Part shown: positions 1 to 8,982 of the stretch, in pieces
How positions within the stretch are numbered: position 1 is the stretch's first letter
Layout: the number at the start of each line of letters is the position of its first letter
Assembly (NCBI GenBank): GCA_037442025.1
Contig: JBBIRB010000007.1
Location: 15,026-79,025 of the forward strand
Source of the DNA: UBA2287 sp037442025
GTDB taxonomy: Bacteria > Bacteroidota > Bacteroidia > Bacteroidales > Tenuifilaceae
Direction of reading: 5' to 3'
DNA: 64,000 bases
Program-made: the position numbers and the translations under genes
Notes under the pieces: model-generated
Databases searched by the model: none
Seen by the model: the letters and a program-made list of their open reading frames with translations, nothing else
What the model was told of the DNA's origin: nothing

Positions 1-407
1 CCAATAACGATATTAATGGTATGATTGACGTAAACTTTTTAGCAGTAGCAAACCTTATTCAACAAATTATTCCTTTTGCTAACAAACCTTGTCATATTGT
101 AAATATTGGGAGCATGGGTGGGTACCAGGGAAGCTCAAAATTTGCTGGCTTATCGGTATATTCCGCAACCAAAGCAGCATTAGCATGCTTAAGCGAATGC
201 CTTGCAGTGGAACTGAAAGAGCAGCAAATTGCTTGCAATTGCCTAGCACTTGGTGCCGTAAATACCGAAATGCTTGCTGAGGCATTCCCGGGCTACCAAG
301 CTCCAGTTTCACCGGAAGAGATGGCCACATTCATTGTAAAATTTGCTATGGAAGGCCACAAGTACTTCAACGGGAAAGTAATACCTGTTTCACTGTCAAC
401 ACCCTAA
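1..407 (+). CDS. Short-chain dehydrogenase/reductase (SDR), C-terminal part
   Basis: The reading frame is open to the left edge, so the N-terminal Rossmann nucleotide-binding part lies outside the window. What remains has the SDR catalytic region: an active-site serine in an IGSMGG-type strand, then YSATK with the catalytic Tyr and Lys, followed by the helix carrying SECLAVEL and the usual NTEM loop after the fifth strand. SDR enzymes reduce or oxidise carbonyl/hydroxyl groups with NAD(P)H; the substrate cannot be read from this fragment. The stop at 405-407 is 14 bp before the next gene on the same strand, so the two may be co-transcribed. The class is confident, the substrate unknown. Confidence 0.85.
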   Translation, partial: NNDINGMIDVNFLAVANLIQQIIPFANKPCHIVNIGSMGGYQGSSKFAGLSVYSATKAALACLSECLAVELKEQQIACNCLALGAVNTEMLAEAFPGYQAPVSPEEMATFIVKFAMEGHKYFNGKVIPVSLSTP

Positions 408-421
408 CAAAACTTATAGTT

Positions 422-1192
422 ATGCAACCCGTTCAGTATAAGTACGATGGTACTTTCCCTGGACTTCTTACGGTCGTTTTTCAATGGTTTTTGCGCAAGG
501 AAAAAATTGTATCAATTGTAAGGCCTGCTGGTCAGCTCGATCTGTTTGCTCAAACAGTAACCATTGAAACTTCTGCCAGCGATGCTGAAAGGGTTTGGAA
601 CGGTATAGAGCGGGTTGGCGGAAGTACTACTTGTAATCATATTTATCACGCTTACCTATCAGCTTGCGATGGGGTTGAAATGCTAATTCTAGAATATTGC
701 CAGTTACTCTTCGAGAAAAAGAAGCCCATTTATACCGATTTAGGAAACCCCATTGTGCTGCAAATTCATAAGCTCGATCGCAAAGTACTCAGGGAATCGC
801 ATAGAGTTTTAATGTTCGTGAGGTTTGAGCAAGCCTCCGACGGCACCTACTTTGCTCCTTTCGACCCAAAATACGATGTGCTTCCATTGGTAATAAATCA
901 TTTTAAGGAGCGGTTCATGAGCCAGAACTGGCTAATTTACGATACCAGAAGGGACTACGGTTTCCATTTTAATGGTTTAAGCGTTGAACGTGTAACCATT
1001 AGCAACCCAACATTCAGTAGGCAGTCGGGGAAACTATTCGAATCGGTTAGTGATTCGAAGGATGAACAGTGGCAGAATTTATGGGCTACCTACTTTAAAA
1101 GCATTGCAATAAAAGAAAGAGAAAACCTTTTGGTGCAAAGAAATTTTATGCCCAAAAGGTTTTGGAAATATCTTACGGAAAAAAGCAAATAG
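422..1192 (+). CDS. DUF4130 / TIGR03915-type putative DNA metabolism protein
   Basis: A 256-residue soluble protein. It starts with the QYKYDGTFPGLLTVVF segment and has a central DP-KYDVLPL-INHFKERF block, both typical of the DUF4130 family (TIGR03915). From family knowledge, such proteins are usually encoded next to a SplB-like radical SAM protein (TIGR03916) and are thought to act in DNA repair or modification, but the reaction is not established. Here the upstream neighbour is an SDR gene and the downstream gene is convergent, so the radical SAM partner is not adjacent on the visible side. The stop is 4 bp from the stop of the convergent antiporter gene. The family call is good; the function is inference only. 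Confidence 0.8.
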   Translation: MQPVQYKYDGTFPGLLTVVFQWFLRKEKIVSIVRPAGQLDLFAQTVTIETSASDAERVWNGIERVGGSTTCNHIYHAYLSACDGVEMLILEYCQLLFEKKKPIYTDLGNPIVLQIHKLDRKVLRESHRVLMFVRFEQASDGTYFAPFDPKYDVLPLVINHFKERFMSQNWLIYDTRRDYGFHFNGLSVERVTISNPTFSRQSGKLFESVSDSKDEQWQNLWATYFKSIAIKERENLLVQRNFMPKRFWKYLTEKSK

Positions 1193-1196
1193 ATCG

Positions 1197-4100
1197 TTAA
1201 ATCTGTGTTTTTTCGTTCTTATCAACGGGCTGCGGAATAGCAAAAACGAGTGCTCTAACTCTCGTTCTAAGCTCACTCGAAAAAACAAGTTCTGGAGCAT
1301 TAACAATTGTATCGCTATTTTCAATTTCCACAGCACCGGTAAGAACCAATACAATATTGGTGTCGAGGCGAATTTTTTCGCCTGGAACAAGGTACATGAG
1401 ACGTCCGGTATTAATCCAATTGCGCAACTTCTTCAACCGCCAAGAGTTCCAGGGTTCATGTTTAGGAAGAAGCCTTTCGGCCAAATCGACTGCTGCCAAC
1501 TGCCACAAGAAATCCATTATAGCCATGCGTTTCCAAAGGCTCTTTCGAATGGATGAATAGCTGAGTTTAAACGCAGTTACAGGCGAGTCGGAAGTTACAC
1601 TTGCCCACCTATTGCATTGGGTTAGTGTATCGAAAGCTCCCACAATTGAGCCCGGCTCAATCATGGTTTTCAGTTTAGTTCCCCTTTCAAAACGGGCCGA
1701 ACCACGCAAAATCATATATAAGCTATCGCTATCCTGCCCCTCAACAGCAATACGCGAGTCGACAGGGAAAACCTTTTCTTGGAGTAAACCCGAAAAATAC
1801 TCCAGTTCCTCGGCCGATAGAATTGATGCAGCAGGTATTGACTGTAAAAACCGGAGAGTTTCAGTTGCCTGATATTTTGGAGGCGAATCGATAATATTTT
1901 TCATGTACCCCTGAATTTGCAGTTCGAGCCCCTGAGCGTCGGTATGTTCCATGCGTCCTTGGCGTTCGAGTCGTTGTATGTAGCCCACCTGGTGGTTTAG
2001 AATTGAACGGGAAGCATTTTGAGTTTCGATTGCGTGATAAACTTCGGGATAGGTTTCCTTCAGATTTCTGAGGAAAGTTAAACCCATAATTTTATTCTCG
2101 TTAATTTCATCCTCAAGGCCAGATATTACTTCAACATTTGCTTCATTGTCGTCGTTTGAGGCCGAAATGCCAATTATAATACTCGAAAGGCTTTTTAAGT
2201 TCTCCTCATTGGCTACAACAAAACCTCGGGCACAATCGTAGCTGAACGCCAGTCGGCGATAGAAGGCTCTATTCCAAAAACCTCCAAGAATGGGAAGGGT
2301 TTGTAGCTTTGAAAGAATTTTTGGGGTTTTCCATAGGTTTTCGAGGTCTTTTCTGTTGGCCAACGATGTTTTTCCACTAAAATCGAGAAGTCTATCTATC
2401 TCATCGGAAAGATTATGAACAGCATTTTCGCTCAGCAGTCCCTCTCCAAATTGGCGCCAGTAACTCTCCTTCTCTTTCATCAGCAACCTTTTACGGGTTT
2501 CGTAAAGGGTTTCATTCAGAGTATCTGTTTTGGTTCCAACCTGAACTTCCTGTGCTTGGGGAAGATAAAGTTTAACTGAATCCCAATCGGCACCAGACAT
2601 GAAACGATCCTCTTTCAACTTTTCCATCTCTTTCTCTGAACTTTGCCTAAGGAGCAATAAATTTTGTTTTAAAAGTTGCTTCCTGGCCTCACCAATTTTA
2701 TTGAGGCCCAGTTTATCTAAAAAGAATTTTATTGTAGTAGCATTTAGCAAGGAGGTAATAAATACAATACCTGCTGTATAGGCAAGAATCTGGTCGCGAG
2801 CCTCCTGCGGTATGGTGTCCTGAGAAGCTATAATAAGAGCCAGCGCAAGGGCTATGGCACCTCTTAATCCTCCCCACCAAAGAATTAAGCTTTCTTTAAT
2901 TGTAACGCCATATCCAATGCGTTTCATAATTGGATAAAATATTGCAATAACTATTGCTCGCACTATGGTAATTCCTATATATATCAGTAGAAGAATAATT
3001 AAGTCGCGGCCAGAAAATGACGATCGTAAGGCAATAACTACACCAACTATTATGAATATTAGGGTATTAGCAATAAAAGCTGCCAGTTCCCAGAATTCGT
3101 GGAGAAAATGACCAACCTGAGGACTAATACGGGTTTTACCAATGCCTGCCATAGTTATACCAAAGGTAACCACTGCCAATACCCCCGAAACATGCAGAAA
3201 ATGTTCAGCTGCAAAAAATGCCAGATAAGCGGCTCCAATAATAACTGTGATCTCGAAAAGCGCATCGTTAAAAACCCTTTTCAGCCACACCACTATAATC
3301 CAACCAATTATTGCTCCAACAGCCACACCTCCCAAGGCTACTCTAAAGAACTCTACAAAGGCATTCCCACCCCCTTCAGCACCGGTTACTGCTGCCAAAA
3401 AAACCATAAAAAACACAATGGCGGTCCCATCGTTCAGAAGCGATTCTCCTTCGATAAGTGTACCCAATTTTTTGCTTGCACCAACCTCCTTTAAAATTGA
3501 AACAACAGCCACAGGGTCGGTTGCACTTATTAAGGCTCCAAAAAGGAAAGCAATCATCCATGTCCATTGATTTAATCCCAATCCAATTGCGCTAAACAGC
3601 ATCATAAATAATGCTGTTAGAGCTATGGCAACCATAATTCCTGGAACAGCTAGAATAAAGGCGTTGGCAACCGATTTTTTGAAAGTATGGACATGCAAAG
3701 CGAATGCCGCTTCGAAAATAAGTGTTGGTAAAAAGATGTAGAGAATCAGATGCGGATCAATATTTCCGGCCCATGCAATTGATTCTCCAAAGTATGCTAA
3801 ACCGCTGGAAGGACTCAGGTCCCAAAAGGAAGAAAAGAAGCCCAAACGATTGGCCAAACCGAGCAAAAAACCAATTACCAGCAGAGTGATGGTATATGGC
3901 AATGCCGTTTTACGCAGTAAATAGCGGGTTGCCGTTCCAATGAACAGAGCAGCAATTACAAAAAAAAGTGGTGCCATAGTGGTATGGCTATCGTTTCCAC
4001 CTCCTCCAGCAGCCTCGGAAGACGAATAGAGAAATTGACCAAACGGTTCGCTCTGGAACCATGCGCAAATGCTGAGAATTAAGTTGGATAACATACCCAT
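1197..4100 (-). CDS. SOS1-like CPA1 Na+/H+ antiporter with C-terminal cyclic-nucleotide-binding domain
   Basis: A 967-residue membrane protein. Residues about 45-460 form the multi-pass CPA1 cation/proton exchanger, with SATDPVAVVSILKE near residue 192 and the ion-binding Asn-Asp pair at 223-224 in the segment EGESLLNDGTAIV, which closely resembles plant SOS1. A long cytoplasmic region follows (about 460-760, charged and helical), then a cyclic-nucleotide-binding-like domain (about 765-870) with the jelly-roll pattern PVDSRIAVEGQDSDSLYMIL...G, and a C-terminal tail. Most bacterial NhaP proteins are around 400-550 residues, so this is a long regulated form. Probable role: Na+ (or K+) extrusion at the inner membrane, gated by the cytoplasmic part. 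It is transcribed alone. Confidence 0.9.
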   Translation of the reverse strand: MGMLSNLILSICAWFQSEPFGQFLYSSSEAAGGGGNDSHTTMAPLFFVIAALFIGTATRYLLRKTALPYTITLLVIGFLLGLANRLGFFSSFWDLSPSSGLAYFGESIAWAGNIDPHLILYIFLPTLIFEAAFALHVHTFKKSVANAFILAVPGIMVAIALTALFMMLFSAIGLGLNQWTWMIAFLFGALISATDPVAVVSILKEVGASKKLGTLIEGESLLNDGTAIVFFMVFLAAVTGAEGGGNAFVEFFRVALGGVAVGAIIGWIIVVWLKRVFNDALFEITVIIGAAYLAFFAAEHFLHVSGVLAVVTFGITMAGIGKTRISPQVGHFLHEFWELAAFIANTLIFIIVGVVIALRSSFSGRDLIILLLIYIGITIVRAIVIAIFYPIMKRIGYGVTIKESLILWWGGLRGAIALALALIIASQDTIPQEARDQILAYTAGIVFITSLLNATTIKFFLDKLGLNKIGEARKQLLKQNLLLLRQSSEKEMEKLKEDRFMSGADWDSVKLYLPQAQEVQVGTKTDTLNETLYETRKRLLMKEKESYWRQFGEGLLSENAVHNLSDEIDRLLDFSGKTSLANRKDLENLWKTPKILSKLQTLPILGGFWNRAFYRRLAFSYDCARGFVVANEENLKSLSSIIIGISASNDDNEANVEVISGLEDEINENKIMGLTFLRNLKETYPEVYHAIETQNASRSILNHQVGYIQRLERQGRMEHTDAQGLELQIQGYMKNIIDSPPKYQATETLRFLQSIPAASILSAEELEYFSGLLQEKVFPVDSRIAVEGQDSDSLYMILRGSARFERGTKLKTMIEPGSIVGAFDTLTQCNRWASVTSDSPVTAFKLSYSSIRKSLWKRMAIMDFLWQLAAVDLAERLLPKHEPWNSWRLKKLRNWINTGRLMYLVPGEKIRLDTNIVLVLTGAVEIENSDTIVNAPELVFSSELRTRVRALVFAIPQPVDKNEKTQI

Positions 4101-4180
4101 TCGATTTAGGTTGCCAATAGTTTAAGGGAAAAGCAAGATAAATTTAGGAAAAAAGAGATAACAACCTAACAGTTAATATA

Positions 4181-4212
4181 AAAAAGCCGAATTCTTAACG
4201 AATTCGGCTTCG
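4181..4212 (-). terminator. Rho-independent terminator of the S9-like hydrolase gene
   Basis: An 11-bp perfect stem (4184-4194 with 4200-4210, AAGCCGAATTC and its complement) with a 5-base loop. On the minus strand it is followed by a run of T, and it starts 21 bp after the stop of the hydrolase gene. Confidence 0.85.
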
Positions 4213-4230
4213 CTTTTTACAATATTTTCA

Positions 4231-5298
4231 CTATCGGTAGGCTGCTCTATTCAGTTCAGCCATATTACGAATGGGTTTTATTGGCGTTAGGTGCTTGGCA
4301 AGAAAAGCATATATTTTTATACGAGCCTCCTTAGCCTTCATGGTATCCATACGGTCGAATGAATGTCCACCCGGTTCGTTCTGAAAGATTTCGTAGTCGA
4401 ATTTTTTCCCTTCGGCCTTTAAAGATTTTATAAGATGTTCTACTTCGAGAACGTAAACATCGTCGTCGTTAGTATTAGTATGAATTAGGAGTGGAATTTG
4501 AAGTTTATGGGCATTCCAAGCGGGTGATCGGCGACGATATTCCTGAATATCCTCTCGAGGAGTTTTTCCAATATGATAATCGGCCGAAAATAATTTACGG
4601 TACTCATCGGTGCTGTAGCCCATACGAGATATCAGATCCGACACAGGCACACCAGCAAATACGCACTTATAATCCTTAGGGTAGTCAAAAGCGGCCATAA
4701 GAGAAATGAGCCCACCATGGCTCCAACCCATTAAGCCTATCCTATCTCTATCAATAAATTCGTAATTCTCTACCATAAAGTTTCGGCTTGCATGGGCATC
4801 CTCAATTTCAAGTCCGCCATAATCGATTGCCTCCCAAAAAGCTTTTCCGTAACCTGTACTTCCCCTGTACTCCGGTGCTGTTATAATGTAACCCTGTGCA
4901 AGCAACTCCTTAACAATATGAATGTAATAGGTTGTAAAATCGGCGTGAACACCCCCATGAGGTAATACAATTAGCGGGTGCTTTTTTGATAGATCGATAC
5001 CTTTGGGAATGAAAACGTAGGTCCAAAATTTCACTGGATTGTTTGCCCCAACAGCAGTTGGATTTTTCACCTTTGCAGGCGGAGGGCCATATATATAAAC
5101 TTTATCAACAAATGCTACATCGGCAAGGCGTTGGAACCAAAGAATATCATCAATCGATTTTTGAAGCTCATCGAGACGATGCGACAGGTTAACATTATCC
5201 CTTTTCAGAACTGAAATTTCTTCACGCAATTTTTCAACGTCCTGAGCATAAACCAAAAAAGGGATGCAGAATATAATTAGAAAAAGAACCTTTTTCAT
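4231..5298 (-). CDS. Secreted alpha/beta hydrolase, prolyl-oligopeptidase (S9)-like
   Basis: A 355-residue protein with an N-terminal signal peptide ending in VYAQ (residue 19). A short coiled coil (about 21-52) comes next, with no S9 beta-propeller, then an alpha/beta-hydrolase catalytic domain. The nucleophile motif is GWSHGG (Ser193), the acid probably one of Asp278-280 in TNDDDV, and the base His312 in GGHSF. PHGGVHAD (113-120) supplies the oxyanion region. S9-family enzymes cleave peptides or esters; with only the catalytic domain this could be a dipeptidyl-peptidase-like or esterase enzyme of the periplasm. It is monocistronic, with its own terminator. Confidence 0.82.
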   Translation of the reverse strand: MKKVLFLIIFCIPFLVYAQDVEKLREEISVLKRDNVNLSHRLDELQKSIDDILWFQRLADVAFVDKVYIYGPPPAKVKNPTAVGANNPVKFWTYVFIPKGIDLSKKHPLIVLPHGGVHADFTTYYIHIVKELLAQGYIITAPEYRGSTGYGKAFWEAIDYGGLEIEDAHASRNFMVENYEFIDRDRIGLMGWSHGGLISLMAAFDYPKDYKCVFAGVPVSDLISRMGYSTDEYRKLFSADYHIGKTPREDIQEYRRRSPAWNAHKLQIPLLIHTNTNDDDVYVLEVEHLIKSLKAEGKKFDYEIFQNEPGGHSFDRMDTMKAKEARIKIYAFLAKHLTPIKPIRNMAELNRAAYR

Positions 5299-5433
5299 AT
5301 GAGTCGGTTTTGAGGTTTTAAAAAATTATTGAATGTCCCTAAAGTTACCTCAAATTTCGATTCGCAGGGTCGCAATTGGTTTAATTGGCTTTTTTCTTAA
5401 CATAAAATGTGAAGCATTAGATTAAACTTTTTC

Positions 5434-5441
5434 TATTTTTG
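5434..5441 (+). promoter_or_regulatory. Possible Bacteroidota -7 box (TAnnTTTG)
   Basis: TATTTTTG fits the TAnnTTTG -7 consensus of Bacteroidota sigma factor ABfr and lies 87 bp before the start chosen for the thioredoxin-like gene. No convincing TTTG -33 box is seen at the normal spacing. Confidence 0.3.
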
Positions 5442-5527
5442 TTGAGTTTATTAGTTTTAGCAAATGCATACTCAATTAATACCATGGTATGATATTTGAA
5501 ATTCGACCGACCCAGACACCTACCAAA

Positions 5528-6934
5528 ATGAAAAAAATATTAGCATTCGCCACACTACTCACGCTGGCTTTTACAGTGAGTTTTGCCCAAAAGGGTTATA
5601 GAATTGAAGTTCAAATTGATGGGCTTAGCAATACCCAATTATTGCTTGGGTACCATTTGGGCGACAAAAAATTTGTAGCCGATACTGCTCAAGTCGATTC
5701 CAAAGGAATTGCAGTATTTAAGGGCGATAGCTTACTGAAAGGGGGCATGTATATTGTTATTCTTCCACAGCATTCCTATTTCGACATTCTTGTTGATAAG
5801 AACCAACATTTTAAAATAAGAACTCAGGCCGATAGGCTCCTTGATGAGTTATCATTTGTTGGATCGCCAGATAATAGCGCTTTTGTTGCATACCAAAGGT
5901 TTATGAACGACAAGCAGAAAGAGATGGCCGAAATACGTACCGAGCTGCAAAAAGCTGATCCCAAAAGCGCAAGGGAAAAGGAACTGAACGAAAGAATAAA
6001 TCAACTCGATACGCAGGTTAAAGCAAATTGGGACGATATCGTAAAGAAGTACCCCGGCACACTGCTGGCAGCAATTATTAAAGCTATTAAACCCATCGAA
6101 ATCCCTGAATTTTCAATTCCCGATGGTGCTACCAATCCCGATTCCTTGAAATGGGTTAAGAGTTACGCATACAATCAATTGCATTACCTCGATAATATTG
6201 ACCTTGCTGACGACCGACTGATGCGAACACCATTTGTACAGAGCAAAATCGATTTTTATCTCGAAAAGGTTCTACTGCCTATCCCCGACACGGTTATGCT
6301 ATATGCCGAAAAACTTATAGCGCGCTCGGAGCCAAACAACCAAATGTTTCAGTTTGTTCTTTCGCAACTTCTCACCAAGTATCAGGCATCGAACATAATG
6401 GGTATGGATGCAGTTTTTGTTCACATTGCTGAAAAATATTACCTCTCAGGTAAAGTAACCTGGTTAAGCGACGAAATTATTGGTAAAATTCGGAATCGGG
6501 TTAACGAAATTAAACCCAACCTGATTGGTAGTATTGCCCCAAATATAATTGCTAATACCTGGAGCAACGCCACCGTTAATCTCCATTCCGTTAAAGCTAA
6601 AGTTACTATTGTTTATTTTTGGGAACCCGGATGCAGCCATTGTAAAAAGGTTACACCCCTATTAAAGGAAAAGTACGACCAGTATAAGCCCAAAGGGCTT
6701 GAGGTATTTGCTGTATATACACAAGGCGATCAGGCTGCATGGAAAGAGTATGCCGAAAAAAATAAGTTGAACTGGATTAACGTTTGGGATCCTTACCGTT
6801 ACTCAAACTATCACAAACTATACGATATATACAGCACCCCAATAATTTACGTTCTCGATTCCAATAAAAAGATTGTTGCAAAGCGTATTGGTCCCGAAGC
6901 GTTGGATAGTATTTTAGAGCCTCTGCTAAAGTAA
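5528..6934 (+). CDS. TlpA-like periplasmic thioredoxin-fold protein with DUF4369-type N-terminus
   Basis: The start is placed at the ATG at 5528, because it opens directly into a signal peptide (MKKILAFATLLTLAFTVSFA). An in-frame ATG at 5489 would add 13 unlikely residues. The mature part begins with a DUF4369-like beta domain (about 24-120), then a helical linker rich in Glu/Lys. The C-terminal third is an AhpC/TSA-Redoxin domain with a CSHC redox motif (Cys369, Cys372) and a cis-proline segment STPIIYVLD. These proteins act as periplasmic thiol-disulfide reductases; the partner is unknown. The stop is 1 bp from the stop of the convergent ABC ATPase gene. Confidence 0.87.
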   Translation: MKKILAFATLLTLAFTVSFAQKGYRIEVQIDGLSNTQLLLGYHLGDKKFVADTAQVDSKGIAVFKGDSLLKGGMYIVILPQHSYFDILVDKNQHFKIRTQADRLLDELSFVGSPDNSAFVAYQRFMNDKQKEMAEIRTELQKADPKSAREKELNERINQLDTQVKANWDDIVKKYPGTLLAAIIKAIKPIEIPEFSIPDGATNPDSLKWVKSYAYNQLHYLDNIDLADDRLMRTPFVQSKIDFYLEKVLLPIPDTVMLYAEKLIARSEPNNQMFQFVLSQLLTKYQASNIMGMDAVFVHIAEKYYLSGKVTWLSDEIIGKIRNRVNEIKPNLIGSIAPNIIANTWSNATVNLHSVKAKVTIVYFWEPGCSHCKKVTPLLKEKYDQYKPKGLEVFAVYTQGDQAAWKEYAEKNKLNWINVWDPYRYSNYHKLYDIYSTPIIYVLDSNKKIVAKRIGPEALDSILEPLLK

Positions 6935-6935
6935 A

Positions 6936-7937
6936 CTATTTTACAAGCGCAATAATTTGTGATAGGCTGGTGCAGGTTTTAATAAATTGGTTTTTATCGT
7001 ATAGGTTCCAACTATACGCACCATTAACAAACGAACAATTAATCACTTTATCCGATTCTGTCCCCTCATTTACTGAGTAGCCAATTCGCTCGAGCATTCT
7101 TTTGGTCCAATCGAAACATACACCTTCCCCATTTAAACCAATACTCCGACTTAAGAAACGTTTATTTTTAAATATTCCGCTAGAATAATCGAAAACAACC
7201 TGGCTATCAAAAAGCATACTTTCGAGCTGCCCATTTAAAACAAGATCCTCGGGTATACCCATTGCAAACGAACTGGCATTCATTAACCAAAAACTATCTA
7301 CCTCGTTGAGGGCAACCTGCAGGTCGTGGGTTGAGTAGATTATTAACTTCTGCTTACTGTGTGCGAGTTGGGTTAAAAGCCTAACCATTTCAAACTTATT
7401 GGGCAAATCGAGGAATGCTGTGGGCTCATCGAGCAAAATAATTTTTGTATCCTGGGCCAAAGCAAAGGCAATCATGGCCCTGTGCCGTTCACCATCGCTT
7501 ACCGATTCGAGATTGCGATGCACGAGCGGTTCTATCCCTACATCGGTAATTGCCCTATCGACTATTTGCCAATCGGTGGAATTCAAACTATTTGCCCAAC
7601 CTGCATATGGGTATCGGCCCATTGATACAAAGTTGCGAACTGAAAGGTTAGGAACAATCACCGATTCGGCAGGAACATACGAAACAAGTTGGGCCTTATT
7701 GTTTCTTTTCAAATTCCGAATATTCCTTCCGTTTAAAACTACTTCGCCCATTAGGGTTGGTTGCAACCCAGCCAAGGTACGTAGCAGGGTACTCTTCCCA
7801 ACCCCATTGCGGCCAATAAGGGCAACCATTTCGCCGGTCTCGGCTGAAATATTCAGGTTTTTGAAAACCGTTCGATTCCCCTCGGAGTACCCTATGGAAA
7901 GGTTATTTGCAACTAGTATTGGGAGTTTACTACTCAT
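6936..7937 (-). CDS. ABC transporter ATP-binding protein (FecE/BtuD type) with C-terminal extension
   Basis: A 333-residue ATPase of the iron-siderophore/cobalamin/heme class. Visible motifs are Walker A GRNGVGKST (42-50), a Q-loop around YVPAESV, the signature VSDGERHR (a variant of LSGGQ, normal for this class) and Walker B IILLDEPTAFLDLP. Typical family members end near residue 250-260. Here about 75 further residues follow (from about SIGLNGEG onward), ending in a short domain of unknown role. It is the last gene of a three-gene import operon, starting 2 bp after the permease stop. The transport class is confident; the substrate is not. Confidence 0.9.
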   Translation of the reverse strand: MSSKLPILVANNLSIGYSEGNRTVFKNLNISAETGEMVALIGRNGVGKSTLLRTLAGLQPTLMGEVVLNGRNIRNLKRNNKAQLVSYVPAESVIVPNLSVRNFVSMGRYPYAGWANSLNSTDWQIVDRAITDVGIEPLVHRNLESVSDGERHRAMIAFALAQDTKIILLDEPTAFLDLPNKFEMVRLLTQLAHSKQKLIIYSTHDLQVALNEVDSFWLMNASSFAMGIPEDLVLNGQLESMLFDSQVVFDYSSGIFKNKRFLSRSIGLNGEGVCFDWTKRMLERIGYSVNEGTESDKVINCSFVNGAYSWNLYDKNQFIKTCTSLSQIIALVK

Positions 7938-7939
7938 TT

Positions 7940-8965
7940 TTAAAAACCTGAAAATTTCCTATTTCTAACTACAACATATACAACCACCGGTACTCCTATT
8001 AGGGCAGTAACTGAATTTAGGGGAAGAGTAGTATTCATGCCTGGCAATTGAGCAATGGTTTCGGACAAAAGCATAACCAATGAACCCAATAAAACCGATG
8101 CAGGTAACAGTACTGCGTGATCGGCATTCCGAAAAATCATTCGTGCAACGTGAGGCATGGCAATGCCAATAAAACCAATGGGTCCACAAAAAGCAGTAAC
8201 ACTACCAGCCAGCAAACTGGTTGAAATAAAAATAAGTGTTCGCGAGAAGGTTATACTTACACCAACATTTCGGGCATAGGTTTCGCCCAACTGAAGGATG
8301 TTAAGTACCCGAACCTGCGAAATTGAAATGGCTATACCGAATAGAGTAGCTGCGGCAAGAATCCATAGTTGGTTTCCGGTTACAGTCGATAAGCTTCCCA
8401 TGGTCCACAGCACATAGGATTTAAGCATGGTTTCGGAACTAAAAAATTGCAGAATGCTAATAAGAGCCGAAGCTGCCGACCCAAACATCATACCCAGAAT
8501 GAGTATGGTCATAATATCCTTAACTCTCGATGCTACTGCCAATACAACTAATAGAATGGCCATACTACCAATCCATGCAGCTATACTTATCGAAAGATTG
8601 GATGCCCAATCGGACTGGAAACTTACACCAACAAATGAAAAACCTAAAACCAGCAATGCAACCCCCAGACCGGCTCCCGAGCTAATTCCCAAAACATATG
8701 GGCCTGCTAAAGGATTTCGGAAAATGGTTTGCATTTGCAACCCCGAAACCGACAGGGACGCTCCGGCCAAAATGGCTACAATTGCCTTTGGCAAACGATA
8801 GTCGATAATAATAGTTCGCCAAACTTCATTATCTGAACTACCCAAAAGAATTTTTAATGCACTTAACATGGGAATACTAGCAGATCCCAATAGAAGGTTA
8901 AAAACGAATGCAAAAATCAGAAGTACTATCAAGCCTATAAATAAACCCAGTTTTGCAAATTTCAT
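7940..8965 (-). CDS. FecCD/BtuC-type ABC transporter permease
   Basis: A 341-residue, very hydrophobic protein with about ten membrane segments. It carries the FecCD family signatures: RLPKAIVAILAGASLSVSGLQMQTIFRNPLAGPYVLGISSG-like text near residues 53-95 (split here by description), a GMMFGSAASALISILQF segment, and the cytoplasmic coupling region GPIGFIGIAMPHVAR. It forms the homodimeric channel of a periplasmic-binding-protein-dependent importer for ferric siderophores, heme or cobalamin. The gene lies 17 bp after the binding-protein gene and 2 bp before the ATPase gene. Confidence 0.93.
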   Translation of the reverse strand: MKFAKLGLFIGLIVLLIFAFVFNLLLGSASIPMLSALKILLGSSDNEVWRTIIIDYRLPKAIVAILAGASLSVSGLQMQTIFRNPLAGPYVLGISSGAGLGVALLVLGFSFVGVSFQSDWASNLSISIAAWIGSMAILLVVLAVASRVKDIMTILILGMMFGSAASALISILQFFSSETMLKSYVLWTMGSLSTVTGNQLWILAAATLFGIAISISQVRVLNILQLGETYARNVGVSITFSRTLIFISTSLLAGSVTAFCGPIGFIGIAMPHVARMIFRNADHAVLLPASVLLGSLVMLLSETIAQLPGMNTTLPLNSVTALIGVPVVVYVVVRNRKFSGF

Positions 8966-8982
8966 TTCTCTGTTCCTCCCAA

